A DNA stretch of 64,000 bases. Source: Aquamicrobium sp. Its GTDB lineage: Bacteria > Pseudomonadota > Alphaproteobacteria > Rhizobiales > Rhizobiaceae. Made by a program: the position numbers and the translations under genes. The notes under the pieces were generated by a model that was not told the DNA's origin, did no database searches, and was given only the letters and a program-made list of their open reading frames with translations. This document shows positions 1 through 8,103 of the stretch, in pieces (position 1 is the first letter of the stretch; each line of letters opens with the position of its first letter). The stretch covers positions 1-64,000 of the forward strand of contig NZ_JAMLIE010000004.1 in assembly GCF_023954335.1 (NCBI RefSeq). Direction: 5' to 3'.

Positions 1-889
1 CGACCGCCCGCTGCGAGAACCAGTCGAGGACGAGGTCGCGGGTCCAGTCGACGGCGCCGCCGGTCTCGATCTCGCCGGCCAGCTCCGACAGCCGCATCGC
101 CGCGGTGTGCAGGAAGACGCGCCTGCGCTCGACCGCGCGCCCGGTCAGCCGCTCATAGGCGCGGATCGTCCTTGCCGTCAGGTCGGGGTCGATCAGGGAA
201 ACCGGCGCGAACTCGCGATGGACCGGGCCGATGCCGGAATCGGCGAAATCGAAGATGCCGTTCAAGACGCCCCGCTCCGCGTCGAAGGCCATGTTCCAGC
301 CATGCGCGTCGAAGAAGCCGTAACGCTCGCCGAGCGGGTCGGCACGAAGCGCGCGATACGCATCGAGCGCGGCACGGGCCTGTATGCGGCATGCCGGCGG
401 CAGCAGGTCCCACACCGGCTCCAGCGTTCCGTCGCGCGTGTCCCATACGCCGACGGGAAGCGCGCCCGCTGCCAGCATCTCGGCCGGGTCGAACGCGTGA
501 AGCTGCGCGAAGAACAAGGCGAGGTCGTCGGCGAGCCGGTCCCGCGCAGCAACGCCGAGCCGCCGGTAGCTGTCCGGCAGCAGCGTCTCGCCCGGCAGCT
601 TCGCATGCGCCGAAAACAGCGGCGGCCCCTCGTGCAGCGTCATGCGCGGCACCGGCAGCGCAAGGTGCGGCGCGACGGCGGCGAGCAGCCGCGCTTCGCG
701 CCGCAGCGCGGCGCGGGCTTCCTCGCCTTCTGGGAACTTGAAGATCAGGCGGCCGTCCGCCTCGACCGCGAGGCTGTGCCAGCCCTTGCCGGCGACCGAG
801 AACGCCGCGCCGGCAAGCTCGGGATGGGCCGAAACGACAGCCCGGCGCAGATGCGCCGGGACGTCCTGCGGAACCGATGGACCGATCAG
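1..889 (-). CDS. Aminoglycoside-phosphotransferase-fold kinase (partial, C-terminus beyond window)
   Basis: An open frame of at least 296 codons runs off the left edge, so the C-terminus is missing. The protein has the APH/choline-kinase fold pattern: an N-lobe lysine in IFKFPEGE (about residue 51), a catalytic loop FFDAHGWN with Asp194 and Asn199, and a metal-binding GIFDFADSG with Asp214. The His of the usual HxD loop is Phe here. No ATG, GTG or TTG lies upstream in frame. The likeliest start is a CTG at 887-889 that overlaps the pntB stop, implying translational coupling to the transhydrogenase operon. Families of this kind phosphorylate small hydroxylated metabolites or antibiotics; the substrate cannot be read here. 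Confidence 0.75.
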   Translation of the reverse strand, partial: MIGPSVPQDVPAHLRRAVVSAHPELAGAAFSVAGKGWHSLAVEADGRLIFKFPEGEEARAALRREARLLAAVAPHLALPVPRMTLHEGPPLFSAHAKLPGETLLPDSYRRLGVAARDRLADDLALFFAQLHAFDPAEMLAAGALPVGVWDTRDGTLEPVWDLLPPACRIQARAALDAYRALRADPLGERYGFFDAHGWNMAFDAERGVLNGIFDFADSGIGPVHREFAPVSLIDPDLTARTIRAYERLTGRAVERRRVFLHTAAMRLSELAGEIETGGAVDWTRDLVLDWFSQRAV

Positions 890-2286
890 TGATCCATCGC
901 CTTGACGATTTCCTCGGTCATCTTCTTGGCGTCACCGAGCAGCATCATGGTGCCGTCCTTGTAGAACAGCGTGTTGTCGATGCCGGCATAGCCGGAGCCG
1001 AGCGAGCGCTTGACGAAGAGGCACGTGCGCGCCTTGTCGACGTCGAGGATCGGCATGCCGTAGATCGGCGAGGTCTTGTCGTCGCGCGCCGACGGGTTGG
1101 TCACGTCGTTGGCCCCGATGACATAGGCGACGTCGGCCTGCGCGAACTCGGAGTTGATGTCCTCGAGCTCGAACACCTCGTCGTAAGGCACGTTGGCCTC
1201 CGCCAGCAGCACGTTCATGTGGCCCGGCATGCGGCCGGCGACCGGATGGATGGCGTACTTGACCTCCACCCCGTTGGCCTTGAGCTTGTCGGCCATCTCG
1301 CGCAGCGCGTGCTGCGCCTGCGCCACCGCCATGCCGTAGCCCGGCACGATGATGACCTTCTGCGCGTTCATCATCAGGTAGGCGGCGTCGTCGGCCGAGC
1401 CCTGCTTGACCGTGCGCTCGATGCCGTCGTCGCTGGCCGCCGCCGTCTCGCCGCCGAAGCCGCCGAGGATGACGGAGATGAACGAACGGTTCATGCCCTT
1501 GCACATGATGTAGGACAGGATGGCGCCCGACGAGCCGACCAGCGCGCCGGTGATGATCAGCGCCAGATTCCCGAGCGTGAAGCCGATGCCGGCCGCCGCC
1601 CAGCCCGAATAGGAGTTGAGCATCGACACCACGACCGGCATGTCCGCGCCGCCGATCGGGATGATGATCAGCACGCCGAGCAGCAGCGACAGCGCGACGA
1701 TCATCCAGAACACCGTGTTCGACTGGGTCGAGACCAGCATGAAGACGAGGACGACCAGCGCGATGGCGATCGCCGCGTTCACCACGTGGCGGCCCGGCAG
1801 CATGATCGGCTTGCCGGACATGCGCCCGTCGAGCTTCAGGAAGGCGATGATCGAGCCGGTGAAGGTGATCGCGCCGATGGCGACGCCGAGGCTCATCTCG
1901 ACGATGGCCTGGGTGTGGATGTGGCCGACCGTGCCGACGCCGAAGCTTTCCGGCGCATACATGGCGGCGGCCGCAACCAGCACCGCGGCGAGGCCGACGA
2001 GCGAGTGGAAGGCGGCGACGAGCTGCGGCATCGAGGTCATGGCGATGCGCTTGGCGATCACGGCGCCGGCGCCGCCGCCGATGGCGATGCCGGCGACGAT
2101 CAGCACCAGCCCGCCGAAGGAGGGCGCGGCGAGGATCAGCGTCGTGGCGACCGCGATGGCCATGCCGATCATGCCGTAGAAATTGCCCTGGCGGCTGGTC
2201 GTCGGGTGCGACAGGCCGCGCAGCGCCATGATGAACAGCACGCCGGAGACGAGATAAAGGAAGGAAGCGAGGTTTTCCGACATCAT
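886..2286 (-). CDS. pntB: NAD(P) transhydrogenase subunit beta
   Basis: Membrane and NADP(H)-binding subunit (466 aa) of the proton-translocating transhydrogenase, which drives NADPH formation from NADH using the proton gradient. About nine hydrophobic segments occupy residues 1-260. The C-terminal NADP domain (domain III) carries the VPGYGMAVAQAQ nucleotide-binding loop near residues 314-325. The conserved loop GGADMPVVVSMLNSYSGWA lies at about 212-230, and His94 sits where the family has its proton-channel histidine. It is the last transhydrogenase gene of the operon; its start overlaps the stop of the small membrane gene before it by 4 bases, and the kinase gene follows with an overlapping start. 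Two consecutive ATG codons are possible starts. Confidence 0.97.
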   Translation of the reverse strand: MMSENLASFLYLVSGVLFIMALRGLSHPTTSRQGNFYGMIGMAIAVATTLILAAPSFGGLVLIVAGIAIGGGAGAVIAKRIAMTSMPQLVAAFHSLVGLAAVLVAAAAMYAPESFGVGTVGHIHTQAIVEMSLGVAIGAITFTGSIIAFLKLDGRMSGKPIMLPGRHVVNAAIAIALVVLVFMLVSTQSNTVFWMIVALSLLLGVLIIIPIGGADMPVVVSMLNSYSGWAAAGIGFTLGNLALIITGALVGSSGAILSYIMCKGMNRSFISVILGGFGGETAAASDDGIERTVKQGSADDAAYLMMNAQKVIIVPGYGMAVAQAQHALREMADKLKANGVEVKYAIHPVAGRMPGHMNVLLAEANVPYDEVFELEDINSEFAQADVAYVIGANDVTNPSARDDKTSPIYGMPILDVDKARTCLFVKRSLGSGYAGIDNTLFYKDGTMMLLGDAKKMTEEIVKAMDH

Positions 2287-2594
2287 TTACTCTCCCCGGC
2301 GGAGGAAGGCGAACCGGCCTTGATGGAATTGTGGATCGCCAGCGCCTGCACCGCCATCGCGGCAAACAGAACCACGCCGCCGAGGATGAGCAGGGTCGCG
2401 CCCTGCCCGAGGCTCGCCGCGGCAACCCCGCGCGACAGGAAGAACAGCGCCAGCACCGGCAGCGCCAGATTGACGAGGAACAGATGCCCCTTCAGCGCAT
2501 AGATCCTGTCGCGCCACCTGTACGCGCCAAGGGCGAACAGGATGATGCTGGCATAGAAGAGGAGCTGGAAGACGGGAACGAGATAGTCTCTCAT
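2283..2594 (-). CDS. Small membrane protein within the pnt operon (hypothetical)
   Basis: This 103-aa protein has three predicted membrane helices (about residues 5-24, 38-54 and 64-86) and a short polar tail. I do not recognise a named family. It lies between pntAB (4-base gap) and pntB (overlapping ATGATG/TGA), so it is almost certainly cotranslated with the transhydrogenase. An additional small membrane gene at this place could be an accessory or assembly subunit, but that is inference from position only. The ATG at 2592-2594 (MRDYLVPVFQ) is chosen because the frame upstream of it overlaps pntAB and reads as low-complexity Ser/Arg. Confidence 0.8.
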   Translation of the reverse strand: MRDYLVPVFQLLFYASIILFALGAYRWRDRIYALKGHLFLVNLALPVLALFFLSRGVAAASLGQGATLLILGGVVLFAAMAVQALAIHNSIKAGSPSSAGESK

Positions 2595-2598
2595 CGCC

Positions 2599-3024
2599 TC
2601 ACTTCTCTTTCTTCTTGTACATCGCCAGCATGCGCTGGGTGACGAGGAAGCCGCCGAAGATGTTGACCGAGGCCAGCACCAGCGCGACGAAGCCGAAGCC
2701 GGTGGCGAGGCCCGAGGCCGAGATGCCGACGGCCAGCAGCGCGCCGACGACAATGACCGACGAGATCGCGTTGGTGACGGACATCAGCGGCGTGTGCAGC
2801 GCCGGCGTCACTGACCACACGACGTAGTAGCCGACGAAGATCGCCAGCACGAAGATCGCGAAGCGGAAGACGAAGGGGTCGATGCCGGTCGCGGCGGTCG
2901 CGCCGGCGGCGATGGCTTCCGCCGCCTGCCCTGCCCGCTCGTCCTGAAACGCCATCCGCACCGCGGCGGCCGCCTGCTCAAGCTGGTTTATCGCCTGTTC
3001 CAGAGCGCCATTCTGTTCCATCAT
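2599..3024 (-). CDS. pntAB: NAD(P) transhydrogenase subunit alpha, part 2
   Basis: 141-aa membrane part of the alpha subunit, corresponding to the C-terminal membrane domain of single-chain PntA. An N-terminal soluble Ala/Gln-rich stretch (residues 1-45) precedes helices starting at PFVFRFAIFVLAIFVGYYVV, then VTNAISSVIVVGALLAVG and GFGFVALVLASVNIFGGF. The conserved HTPLMSVTNAISS motif is present. The tail MLAMYKKKEK faces the cytoplasm. The start overlaps the pntAA stop by four bases (ATGA), consistent with a coupled three-piece transhydrogenase as found in Rhizobiales and Rhodospirillum. Confidence 0.95.
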   Translation of the reverse strand: MMEQNGALEQAINQLEQAAAAVRMAFQDERAGQAAEAIAAGATAATGIDPFVFRFAIFVLAIFVGYYVVWSVTPALHTPLMSVTNAISSVIVVGALLAVGISASGLATGFGFVALVLASVNIFGGFLVTQRMLAMYKKKEK

Positions 3025-4352
3025 GCGCCTCCCTTGCCCGTGGTGGCCCTATCGGTGGTGGCCTTCGCCGCGCGCGGTTTCTTTGCTGCGGCCTTCGCCG
3101 CCGGCTTCTTCGGCGCGGCCGCCTTGGGCGCGGCGGCCCTCGGCGCGGTGGCCTTGGGTGCAGCGGTGGCCTTGGGTGCGGCGGCGGCCTTCGCCGTCGC
3201 GGGCGCGGCGTCGGCCTTCACGACCGCGAAATTCGGATGGACGATCCTGCCCTCGTGGGTCAGCAGCGTCGCCTTGACCAGCTCGTCCTCGGGGTTGACC
3301 TTGAGGGTCCTGGTCTCCTTGTCGACCAGCGTCTCGACGAAGGCGTAGAGGTTCTTGGCGTAGAGCAGCGAAGAGGAGGCCGACACCCGGCCCGGCACGT
3401 TGAGGTGGCCGACGATGCGCACGTCGTTGGCCGTGGTCACGACCTTGCCCGGCACCGCGCCCTCGACATTGCCGCCGCGCTCGACCGCGAGGTCGACGAT
3501 CACCGAGCCCGGCTTCATCGACGCGACCATGGCGGCCGAAACGAGCTTGGGCGCCGGCCGGCCGGGGATCAGCGCCGTGGTGATGACGATGTCCTGCTTG
3601 GCGATGTGCTCGGCCGTCAGCGCTGCCTGCTTGGCCTGATATTCCTTCGACATCTCCTTGGCGTAGCCGCCCGCCGTCTCGGCCTGCTTGAACTCGTCGT
3701 CCTCGACGGCGATGAACTTCGCGCCGAGCGAGGCGACCTGCTCCTTGGCGGCGGGGCGCACGTCGGTCGCCGTCACCACCGCGCCGAGACGGCGCGCCGT
3801 GGCGATGGCCTGAAGGCCGGCGACGCCGACGCCCATGATGAAGATCTTCGCCGCCGGCACCGTGCCGGCCGCCGTCATCATCATCGGCAGCGCGCGGTCG
3901 TACTCGGCCGCGGCGTCGATCACCGCGCGGTAGCCGGCGAGGTTGGCCTGCGAGGACAGGACGTCCATCACCTGCGCGCGGGTGATGCGCGGCATGAACT
4001 CCATGGCGAAGGCGGATACGCCGGCCTTGGCCAGCGCCGCGACCGCGTCCTCGTTGCCGTAGGGGTCGATCGTTGCGATGACCAGCGCGCCCTTCCGGTA
4101 GCCGGAAAGCTCGGCCGCATTCGGCCGGCGCACCTTCAGCACCAGATCGGCCTTGGCGACGTCCGACGCCGCGCCGATCGTCGCGCCCGCGGCGGCGAAG
4201 TCGGCGTCGGGAATGCGCGAGGCCGCGCCCGCGCCCTTCTCGACGACCACGGAAAAGCCGAGGCCCGCCAGGCGCTTCACCGTGTCGGGCGAAGCCGCCA
4301 CGCGCGTCTCGTTCGCGTCGATCTCTTTGGGAATGAAAACAGTCTGCGCCAC
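3021..4352 (-). CDS. pntAA: NAD(P) transhydrogenase subunit alpha, part 1, with Ala/Lys/Pro-rich tail
   Basis: Soluble NAD(H)-binding subunit (443 aa). The N-terminal alanine dehydrogenase/PNT domain begins FIPKEIDANETRVAASPDTV. The Rossmann segment IFIMGVGVAGLQAIATARRLGA lies near residues 165-190, and the QDIVITTALIPGRPAP loop follows. Residues from about 375 to the end are an unusual low-complexity tail rich in Ala, Lys and Pro, with repeated APK/PKA units like histone H1; the core enzyme is complete before it. First gene of the pntAA-pntAB-small-pntB set, 89 bases after the aa3 subunit IV gene. Confidence 0.96.
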   Translation of the reverse strand: MAQTVFIPKEIDANETRVAASPDTVKRLAGLGFSVVVEKGAGAASRIPDADFAAAGATIGAASDVAKADLVLKVRRPNAAELSGYRKGALVIATIDPYGNEDAVAALAKAGVSAFAMEFMPRITRAQVMDVLSSQANLAGYRAVIDAAAEYDRALPMMMTAAGTVPAAKIFIMGVGVAGLQAIATARRLGAVVTATDVRPAAKEQVASLGAKFIAVEDDEFKQAETAGGYAKEMSKEYQAKQAALTAEHIAKQDIVITTALIPGRPAPKLVSAAMVASMKPGSVIVDLAVERGGNVEGAVPGKVVTTANDVRIVGHLNVPGRVSASSSLLYAKNLYAFVETLVDKETRTLKVNPEDELVKATLLTHEGRIVHPNFAVVKADAAPATAKAAAAPKATAAPKATAPRAAAPKAAAPKKPAAKAAAKKPRAAKATTDRATTGKGGA

Positions 4353-4389
4353 CGGAAATCCTTTCAGGGGAACCCCCTCCGAACACCGA

Positions 4390-4408
4390 CGGCCCGTCTT
4401 GCGGGCCG
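4390..4408 (-). terminator. GC-rich hairpin between aa3 subunit IV gene and pntAA
   Basis: A 7-bp stem (CGGCCCG/CGGGCCG) with a 5-base loop in the 89-base gap. No U-run follows, so at most it may slow or partly terminate transcription or mark an RNA processing point between the two genes. Confidence 0.3.
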
Positions 4409-4441
4409 CCGGGAATAGTCCTCGCCTGATGTCAGACGGCG

Positions 4442-4669
4442 TCAGCGCAGGATGAAGGCGCCGACAGCGACAAGCAGGACGTAGAGGATCGTCGCGGAGA
4501 TGAAGCCTGCCGAGGTGAAGAAGCCGAACGCCATGGCGATCAGCAGCGCCACGGTCGCAAGCGTCCCGTATTTCGTCAGCGCGAGGAAGACGGAATAGGT
4601 CTTCTCGTGCTCGGCGTAATCCATCTTGGCGCCCAGTTCGACGGGGCCGTCAGAGGCATGGTCTGCCAT
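4442..4669 (-). CDS. aa3-type cytochrome c oxidase subunit IV-like protein
   Basis: A 75-aa protein matching the bacterial aa3 oxidase subunit IV family (PF07835 type): the diagnostic segment MDYAEHEKTYSVFLALTKYG (residues 16-35) is followed by two hydrophobic helices to the C-terminus. The family is a single small membrane subunit of cytochrome aa3 with no catalytic role. In rhizobia a copy commonly precedes the pnt operon, as here, so its partner could be the transhydrogenase region or the oxidase; the sequence cannot decide. Start ATG at 4667-4669. Confidence 0.85.
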   Translation of the reverse strand: MADHASDGPVELGAKMDYAEHEKTYSVFLALTKYGTLATVALLIAMAFGFFTSAGFISATILYVLLVAVGAFILR

Positions 4670-4990
4670 GGTCGAATTCCCTCCGCATAGCGTGATACCC
4701 GCTGATAGCGAAAACGGAACCGAAGGGCAATGGTGCGCTTGCAGCTCGATGCGGCCTTGGCCGAAGCCGACCGGACGGGCGCGGCATGCGTCATTTTCGA
4801 CACGCCCGACGCGAAATCGCGCCGGCCTCCGAAACGTGATTGGGCGCGGCGGCCGGGCGGGACTATGTCGGGACGCGGCGCGGAACGATCCGGCGCGCAA
4901 GGGTGCCGGCTTCGCGCAGCATCCGGACACGGGCGGCCGTTCGCCCCGTTCCCTACGGTCACACGGCTTCACTCTCGCACAGGTTCACCG
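4670..4990. other. 321-base divergent intergenic region
   Basis: Separates the leftward pnt operon from the rightward secreted-protein gene, so it should hold promoters for both. I see no convincing -35/-10 pair or hairpin. The rightward frame stays open through it, but the translation is Arg/Pro-rich and precedes a clear signal peptide, so I do not treat it as coding. Confidence 0.5.
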
Positions 4991-5638
4991 ATGCGGACTC
5001 TGTTTCTCCATGCCGCCATGGCGGCGGCGCTTACGATCCTGCCCCCGATCCCGGGGGCGGCCGCGCAGGAGCGCCCGCTGATATGGGAGTTCACGCGCAA
5101 CGCCCCCACCGCCTACACCGCCCGGCTGGGGAGCCGCCTGCCCATCGGCGCGGACGCCGGCATGGGCGCGGAGATCGGCGTGCGCGGGCCGGACCTGATG
5201 GCCTCGCGCCAGCCCGTCACATGGTGGGCGATGCTGAAGACGGAAGGGACGGAGCTGCGCGGGACGACGCGCACCACGCGCATCGACCTGCGCGCGTCGA
5301 AACTTTCCGGCAGGCGCACGCTGTCCGTGAACAACGTCCTTGCCGGCCGGCTGGGTGTGCTCGACACGCAGTTCGTCCATAACCTCGCGCTCGACCACAA
5401 CCCGGCAGGGAGCGAACGGGTCGACATCCGCACGACGCGCAGCATCCGGCTTTCGTCCCTGCGCACCGGCGGCGTCCTCGTCGCGCGCGCCTCGCGCACA
5501 ACGCAGACGCAATGGGTCACCAGCATCGGCGTCGAGCAGCCTTTCCGCGACGCCGTCCGCTTCTCGGCCACGGTCGAGCACCCCGGCCCCCGCGACTGGC
5601 GGGGCAGACTCGGCGCGAGCTACAGCCGCCGCTGGTAG
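4991..5638 (+). CDS. Secreted beta-rich protein of unknown function
   Basis: 215-aa protein with a clear Sec signal peptide (MRTLFLHAAMAAALTILPP, cleavage after AAA-Q near residue 24). The mature part shows alternating polar/hydrophobic stretches (for example TTRIDLRASKL, RTLSVNNVLAG, TRSIRLSSL, VRFSATVEH) and ends in an aromatic residue (SYSRRW), a pattern seen in small outer-membrane beta-barrels. I do not recognise a family. The start is placed at the signal peptide; a longer frame reaches back to 4730 but lacks protein-like composition. It converges with livF, with only 3 bases between the stop codons. Confidence 0.7.
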   Translation: MRTLFLHAAMAAALTILPPIPGAAAQERPLIWEFTRNAPTAYTARLGSRLPIGADAGMGAEIGVRGPDLMASRQPVTWWAMLKTEGTELRGTTRTTRIDLRASKLSGRRTLSVNNVLAGRLGVLDTQFVHNLALDHNPAGSERVDIRTTRSIRLSSLRTGGVLVARASRTTQTQWVTSIGVEQPFRDAVRFSATVEHPGPRDWRGRLGASYSRRW

Positions 5639-5641
5639 AGG

Positions 5642-6475
5642 TCAGGCCAGCCAGCGCTTGCGGCGCTTGTAGTGCTTGACGTCGCGGAACGACTTGCGCC
5701 CCTCGCCGCCGACGCCGAGATAGAATTCCTTGACGTCCTCGTTCTCGCGCAGGGCCTTCGCCTCGCCGTCGAGCACGATGCGGCCCGATTCGAGGATGTA
5801 GCCGTATTTGGCGTAGCGCAGGGCGATGTTGGTGTTCTGCTCGGCGAGCAGGAAGGAGACGCCCTGCTCCTCGTTCAGCTTGCGCACGATCTCGAAGATC
5901 TCCTCGACCAGCTGCGGCGCGAGGCCCATCGACGGCTCGTCTAGCAGGATCATCTTCGGCCGGCTCATCAGCGCCCGGCCGATGGCGGTCATCTGCTGCT
6001 CGCCGCCTGAGGTGTAGCCGGCCATGGACGAGCGCCGCACCTTGAGGCGCGGAAAATACTGGTAGACCATGTCGAGGTCTTCGCGGATCGCCGCCTGGCC
6101 GTCGCGGCGCGTGAACGCCCCGGTGAGCAGGTTGTCCTCGACGGAAAGATGGCCGAAGCAGTGCCGGCCCTCCATGACCTGGATGCAGCCGCGCCGCACG
6201 AGGTCGTTGGGCGACAGCGCCTGCACCTCGTCGCCCTCGAAGACGATGCTTCCCTTCGTCACCTCGCCGCGCTCGGCGTGGAGAAGGTTCGAGATCGCCT
6301 TCAGCGTCGTGGTCTTGCCCGCCCCGTTGGCCCCGAGCAGCGCCGTGATGCCGCCGCGCGGCACCGAAAGTGACACGCCCTTCAGCACCAGGATGACGTG
6401 ATCGTAGATCACCTCGATGTTGTTGACCGACAGGATGGTGTCGGCGGGATCGGAAGCGGGTGCTGGCGCGGTCAT
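5642..6475 (-). CDS. livF: Branched-chain-type ABC transporter ATP-binding protein LivF
   Basis: 277-aa ATPase. Walker A GANGAGKTTT (near residue 48), signature YTSGGEQQM, Walker B MILLDEP and the switch-loop region AEQNT are all present. The family energises Liv-type importers for branched-chain amino acids, amides or aromatic acids. The basic tail GRKSFRDVKHYKRRKRWLA is longer than in classical LivF and is typical of the Liv systems that travel with an acyl-CoA ligase. ATG at 6473-6475 is chosen; extending the frame upstream would read into the palindromic repeat. Last gene of the leftward liv operon. Confidence 0.93.
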   Translation of the reverse strand: MTAPAPASDPADTILSVNNIEVIYDHVILVLKGVSLSVPRGGITALLGANGAGKTTTLKAISNLLHAERGEVTKGSIVFEGDEVQALSPNDLVRRGCIQVMEGRHCFGHLSVEDNLLTGAFTRRDGQAAIREDLDMVYQYFPRLKVRRSSMAGYTSGGEQQMTAIGRALMSRPKMILLDEPSMGLAPQLVEEIFEIVRKLNEEQGVSFLLAEQNTNIALRYAKYGYILESGRIVLDGEAKALRENEDVKEFYLGVGGEGRKSFRDVKHYKRRKRWLA

Positions 6476-6496
6476 GACGGCTCCGGTGCGGCTTTC

Positions 6497-6640
6497 CCTT
6501 CTCCCCGCTTGCGGGGAGAAGGTGGCCCGAAGGGCCGGATGAGGGGCGGCGCCTTCGGTGAGGTTGGGAAATACATCGTCAAGGCCGGCGCTGCCCCTCA
6601 CCTGCCTGCCGGCATCCTCTCCCCGCGAGCGGGGAGAGGA
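6497..6640. repeat. Pair of oppositely oriented REP/RIME-like palindromes
   Basis: Two related units face each other. The left unit has a perfect 12-bp stem CCTTCTCCCCGC/GCGGGGAGAAGG (6497-6522), followed by GGCCCGAAGGGCC and ATGAGGGGC. The right unit on the other strand has a stem TCCTCTCCCCGC/GCGGGGAGAGGA (6615-6640), and its GCCCCTCA (6593-6600) pairs with TGAGGGGC of the left unit. This matches the intergenic palindromic elements (RIME/REP type) scattered in rhizobial genomes. It lies between the binding-protein gene and livF and could shape mRNA stability, lowering livF relative to the upstream gene. Confidence 0.85.
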
Positions 6641-6649
6641 GAGCCTTCA

Positions 6650-7960
6650 TTACGAGCCGCATTCCTCGTTGATCGGCCACGGCGCGTTCGACTCGGCGTA
6701 TTTCTTCGCCTCGGTCTCCACCAGCGGCGCGATCATGTCGGCATCGGCCACGAGCAGGTCGGAGACGGGATTGAACTTCGCCCCGTCCCATTCGAGCATC
6801 CAGCCGCCGGCGCTGCCGGTGTGGTTGGAGCACGAGGTCGAGAACGGGCCGACCATGCCGGTGAAGCCGAGCTCCTCGAGCGCCGCCTCGTCGAGCTTCA
6901 GGTTCTCGAGCCCCCAGCGCAGCTGCTCGGCGTTGACGACCTTGGTGTCGAAATGCGCCTGCGCCGCCTTGGCCGCCTCGACCGCGAACATCGAGATGAC
7001 GATGCCGCGCTGGTAGAAGACATAGTCGAACTCGTTCGGCGGCAGCAGCGACTTGCCGGCGTCGACGACGTGCTTCTTGACGTCCTGCATCACCTTGGAT
7101 TCGGAGTTCGGCACGTTCCACGAGATCGAGCGGTAGCCCTTGCCCGCCTCGCCGACGGTCTTGAGGTCGGCGTCCGAGCCCGACCACCAGATGCCGACGA
7201 ACTTCTCCATCGGGAAGCGCGTCTTGACGGCTTCCGTCAGCGCGCCGGCGTTCATCGCGCCCCAGCCCCACATCAGCACGAAGTCGGGGTTCTCGCGGCG
7301 GATCTGCAGCCACTGCGCCGACTGGTTCTGCATTTCCGTCACGCCGACCGGGATCGGCAGGAAGGTGAAGCCGTGCTTGGCCGCATAGGCTTCGAGCAGC
7401 GGGATCGGCTCCTTGCCGTAGGGCGCGTCGAGGTGCAGCAGCACGATCTTCTTGCCCTTCAGGCTGTCGAGATCGCCGCCCGAGACGTGGCCGAGGATCA
7501 TCGACGCGCCTTCCCAGTAGGAAGCCGGCGGGTTGAACGCCCACTGGAACACCTTGCCGTCCTGCATCGGCGAGAAGCCGTAGCCGGGCGCGAGGATCGG
7601 GATCTTGTCGACATTGGTGCGCGGCAGAACCTGGAGCGTGATGCCGGTCGACCAGGGTTGGGTCACGATGCTCTGGCCCTTGGTCTGCTCGTAGCACTCG
7701 GCGCCCTTTTCGGTGTTGTAGCCGGTCTCGCACTCGTCATAGACGATCTCGACGCCGTTGATGCCGCCGTCGCGCTCGTTGAGCATGATCATGTAGTCGC
7801 GCTGGCCGTTCATGACCGGCGTGCCGGTCGCGGCGAACGGGCCGGTGCGGTAGGACAGGTTGGTGATGTGGATCGAGTCCTGCGCCAGCGCCGGCGCGGC
7901 GAGCATCGTGGCCGAGGCAAGGGCCGCCGACAGGACAGTCATTTTCCGAAGCATCTTCAT
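6650..7960 (-). CDS. Liv-type ABC transporter periplasmic substrate-binding protein
   Basis: 436-aa peripheral binding protein (type I fold, Peripla_BP_6). A Sec signal peptide MKMLRKMTVLSAALASATML ends at ALAQ-DS. The mature chain opens IHITNLSYRTGPFAATGTPV, the usual start of this family, and has a Cys pair (ECETGYNTEKGAECYE) suggesting a periplasmic disulfide. It should bind the solute imported by LivHM/LivGF. The substrate is not evident; the neighbouring acyl-CoA ligase points to an organic acid rather than an amino acid. Start ATG at 7958-7960 gives a good signal peptide and is preceded by GGAGACG. Confidence 0.9.
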   Translation of the reverse strand: MKMLRKMTVLSAALASATMLAAPALAQDSIHITNLSYRTGPFAATGTPVMNGQRDYMIMLNERDGGINGVEIVYDECETGYNTEKGAECYEQTKGQSIVTQPWSTGITLQVLPRTNVDKIPILAPGYGFSPMQDGKVFQWAFNPPASYWEGASMILGHVSGGDLDSLKGKKIVLLHLDAPYGKEPIPLLEAYAAKHGFTFLPIPVGVTEMQNQSAQWLQIRRENPDFVLMWGWGAMNAGALTEAVKTRFPMEKFVGIWWSGSDADLKTVGEAGKGYRSISWNVPNSESKVMQDVKKHVVDAGKSLLPPNEFDYVFYQRGIVISMFAVEAAKAAQAHFDTKVVNAEQLRWGLENLKLDEAALEELGFTGMVGPFSTSCSNHTGSAGGWMLEWDGAKFNPVSDLLVADADMIAPLVETEAKKYAESNAPWPINEECGS

Positions 7961-8073
7961 TTCGTCTCCTCCACTCGTTCGTTTCTCCAAACCGGATCGG
8001 GCGAACTCACCCCGTTTTCCCGGCGGCCGGAACGCCACCTTTGGTAGATTGCGGCCCGAAGACCGCCTTGGTT

Positions 8074-8095
8074 GGACCGCGGCCGGAAGGCCGCC
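8074..8095 (-). other. Hairpin downstream of livM
   Basis: GCGGCC/GGCCGC with loop GGAA lies in the 143-base gap between livM and the binding-protein gene. The gap holds other GC-rich partial repeats of the same words. There is no U-run, so it may protect or process mRNA rather than terminate. Confidence 0.35.
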
Positions 8096-8103
8096 TGATC
8101 GCG

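Noticed and set aside
877..2502. Long open frame of 541 codons on the plus strand over pntB
   Set aside because: It is antisense to clear pntB, has Asp/His/Arg-rich composition typical of high-GC shadow frames, and matches no family.
4730..4990. N-terminal extension of the secreted protein
   Set aside because: The signal peptide at 4991 would be buried, and the extra residues are Arg/Pro-rich and not protein-like.
6476..6601. N-terminal extension of LivF
   Set aside because: The extension is translated from the palindromic repeat and is not like LivF; the ATG at 6475 fits the family.
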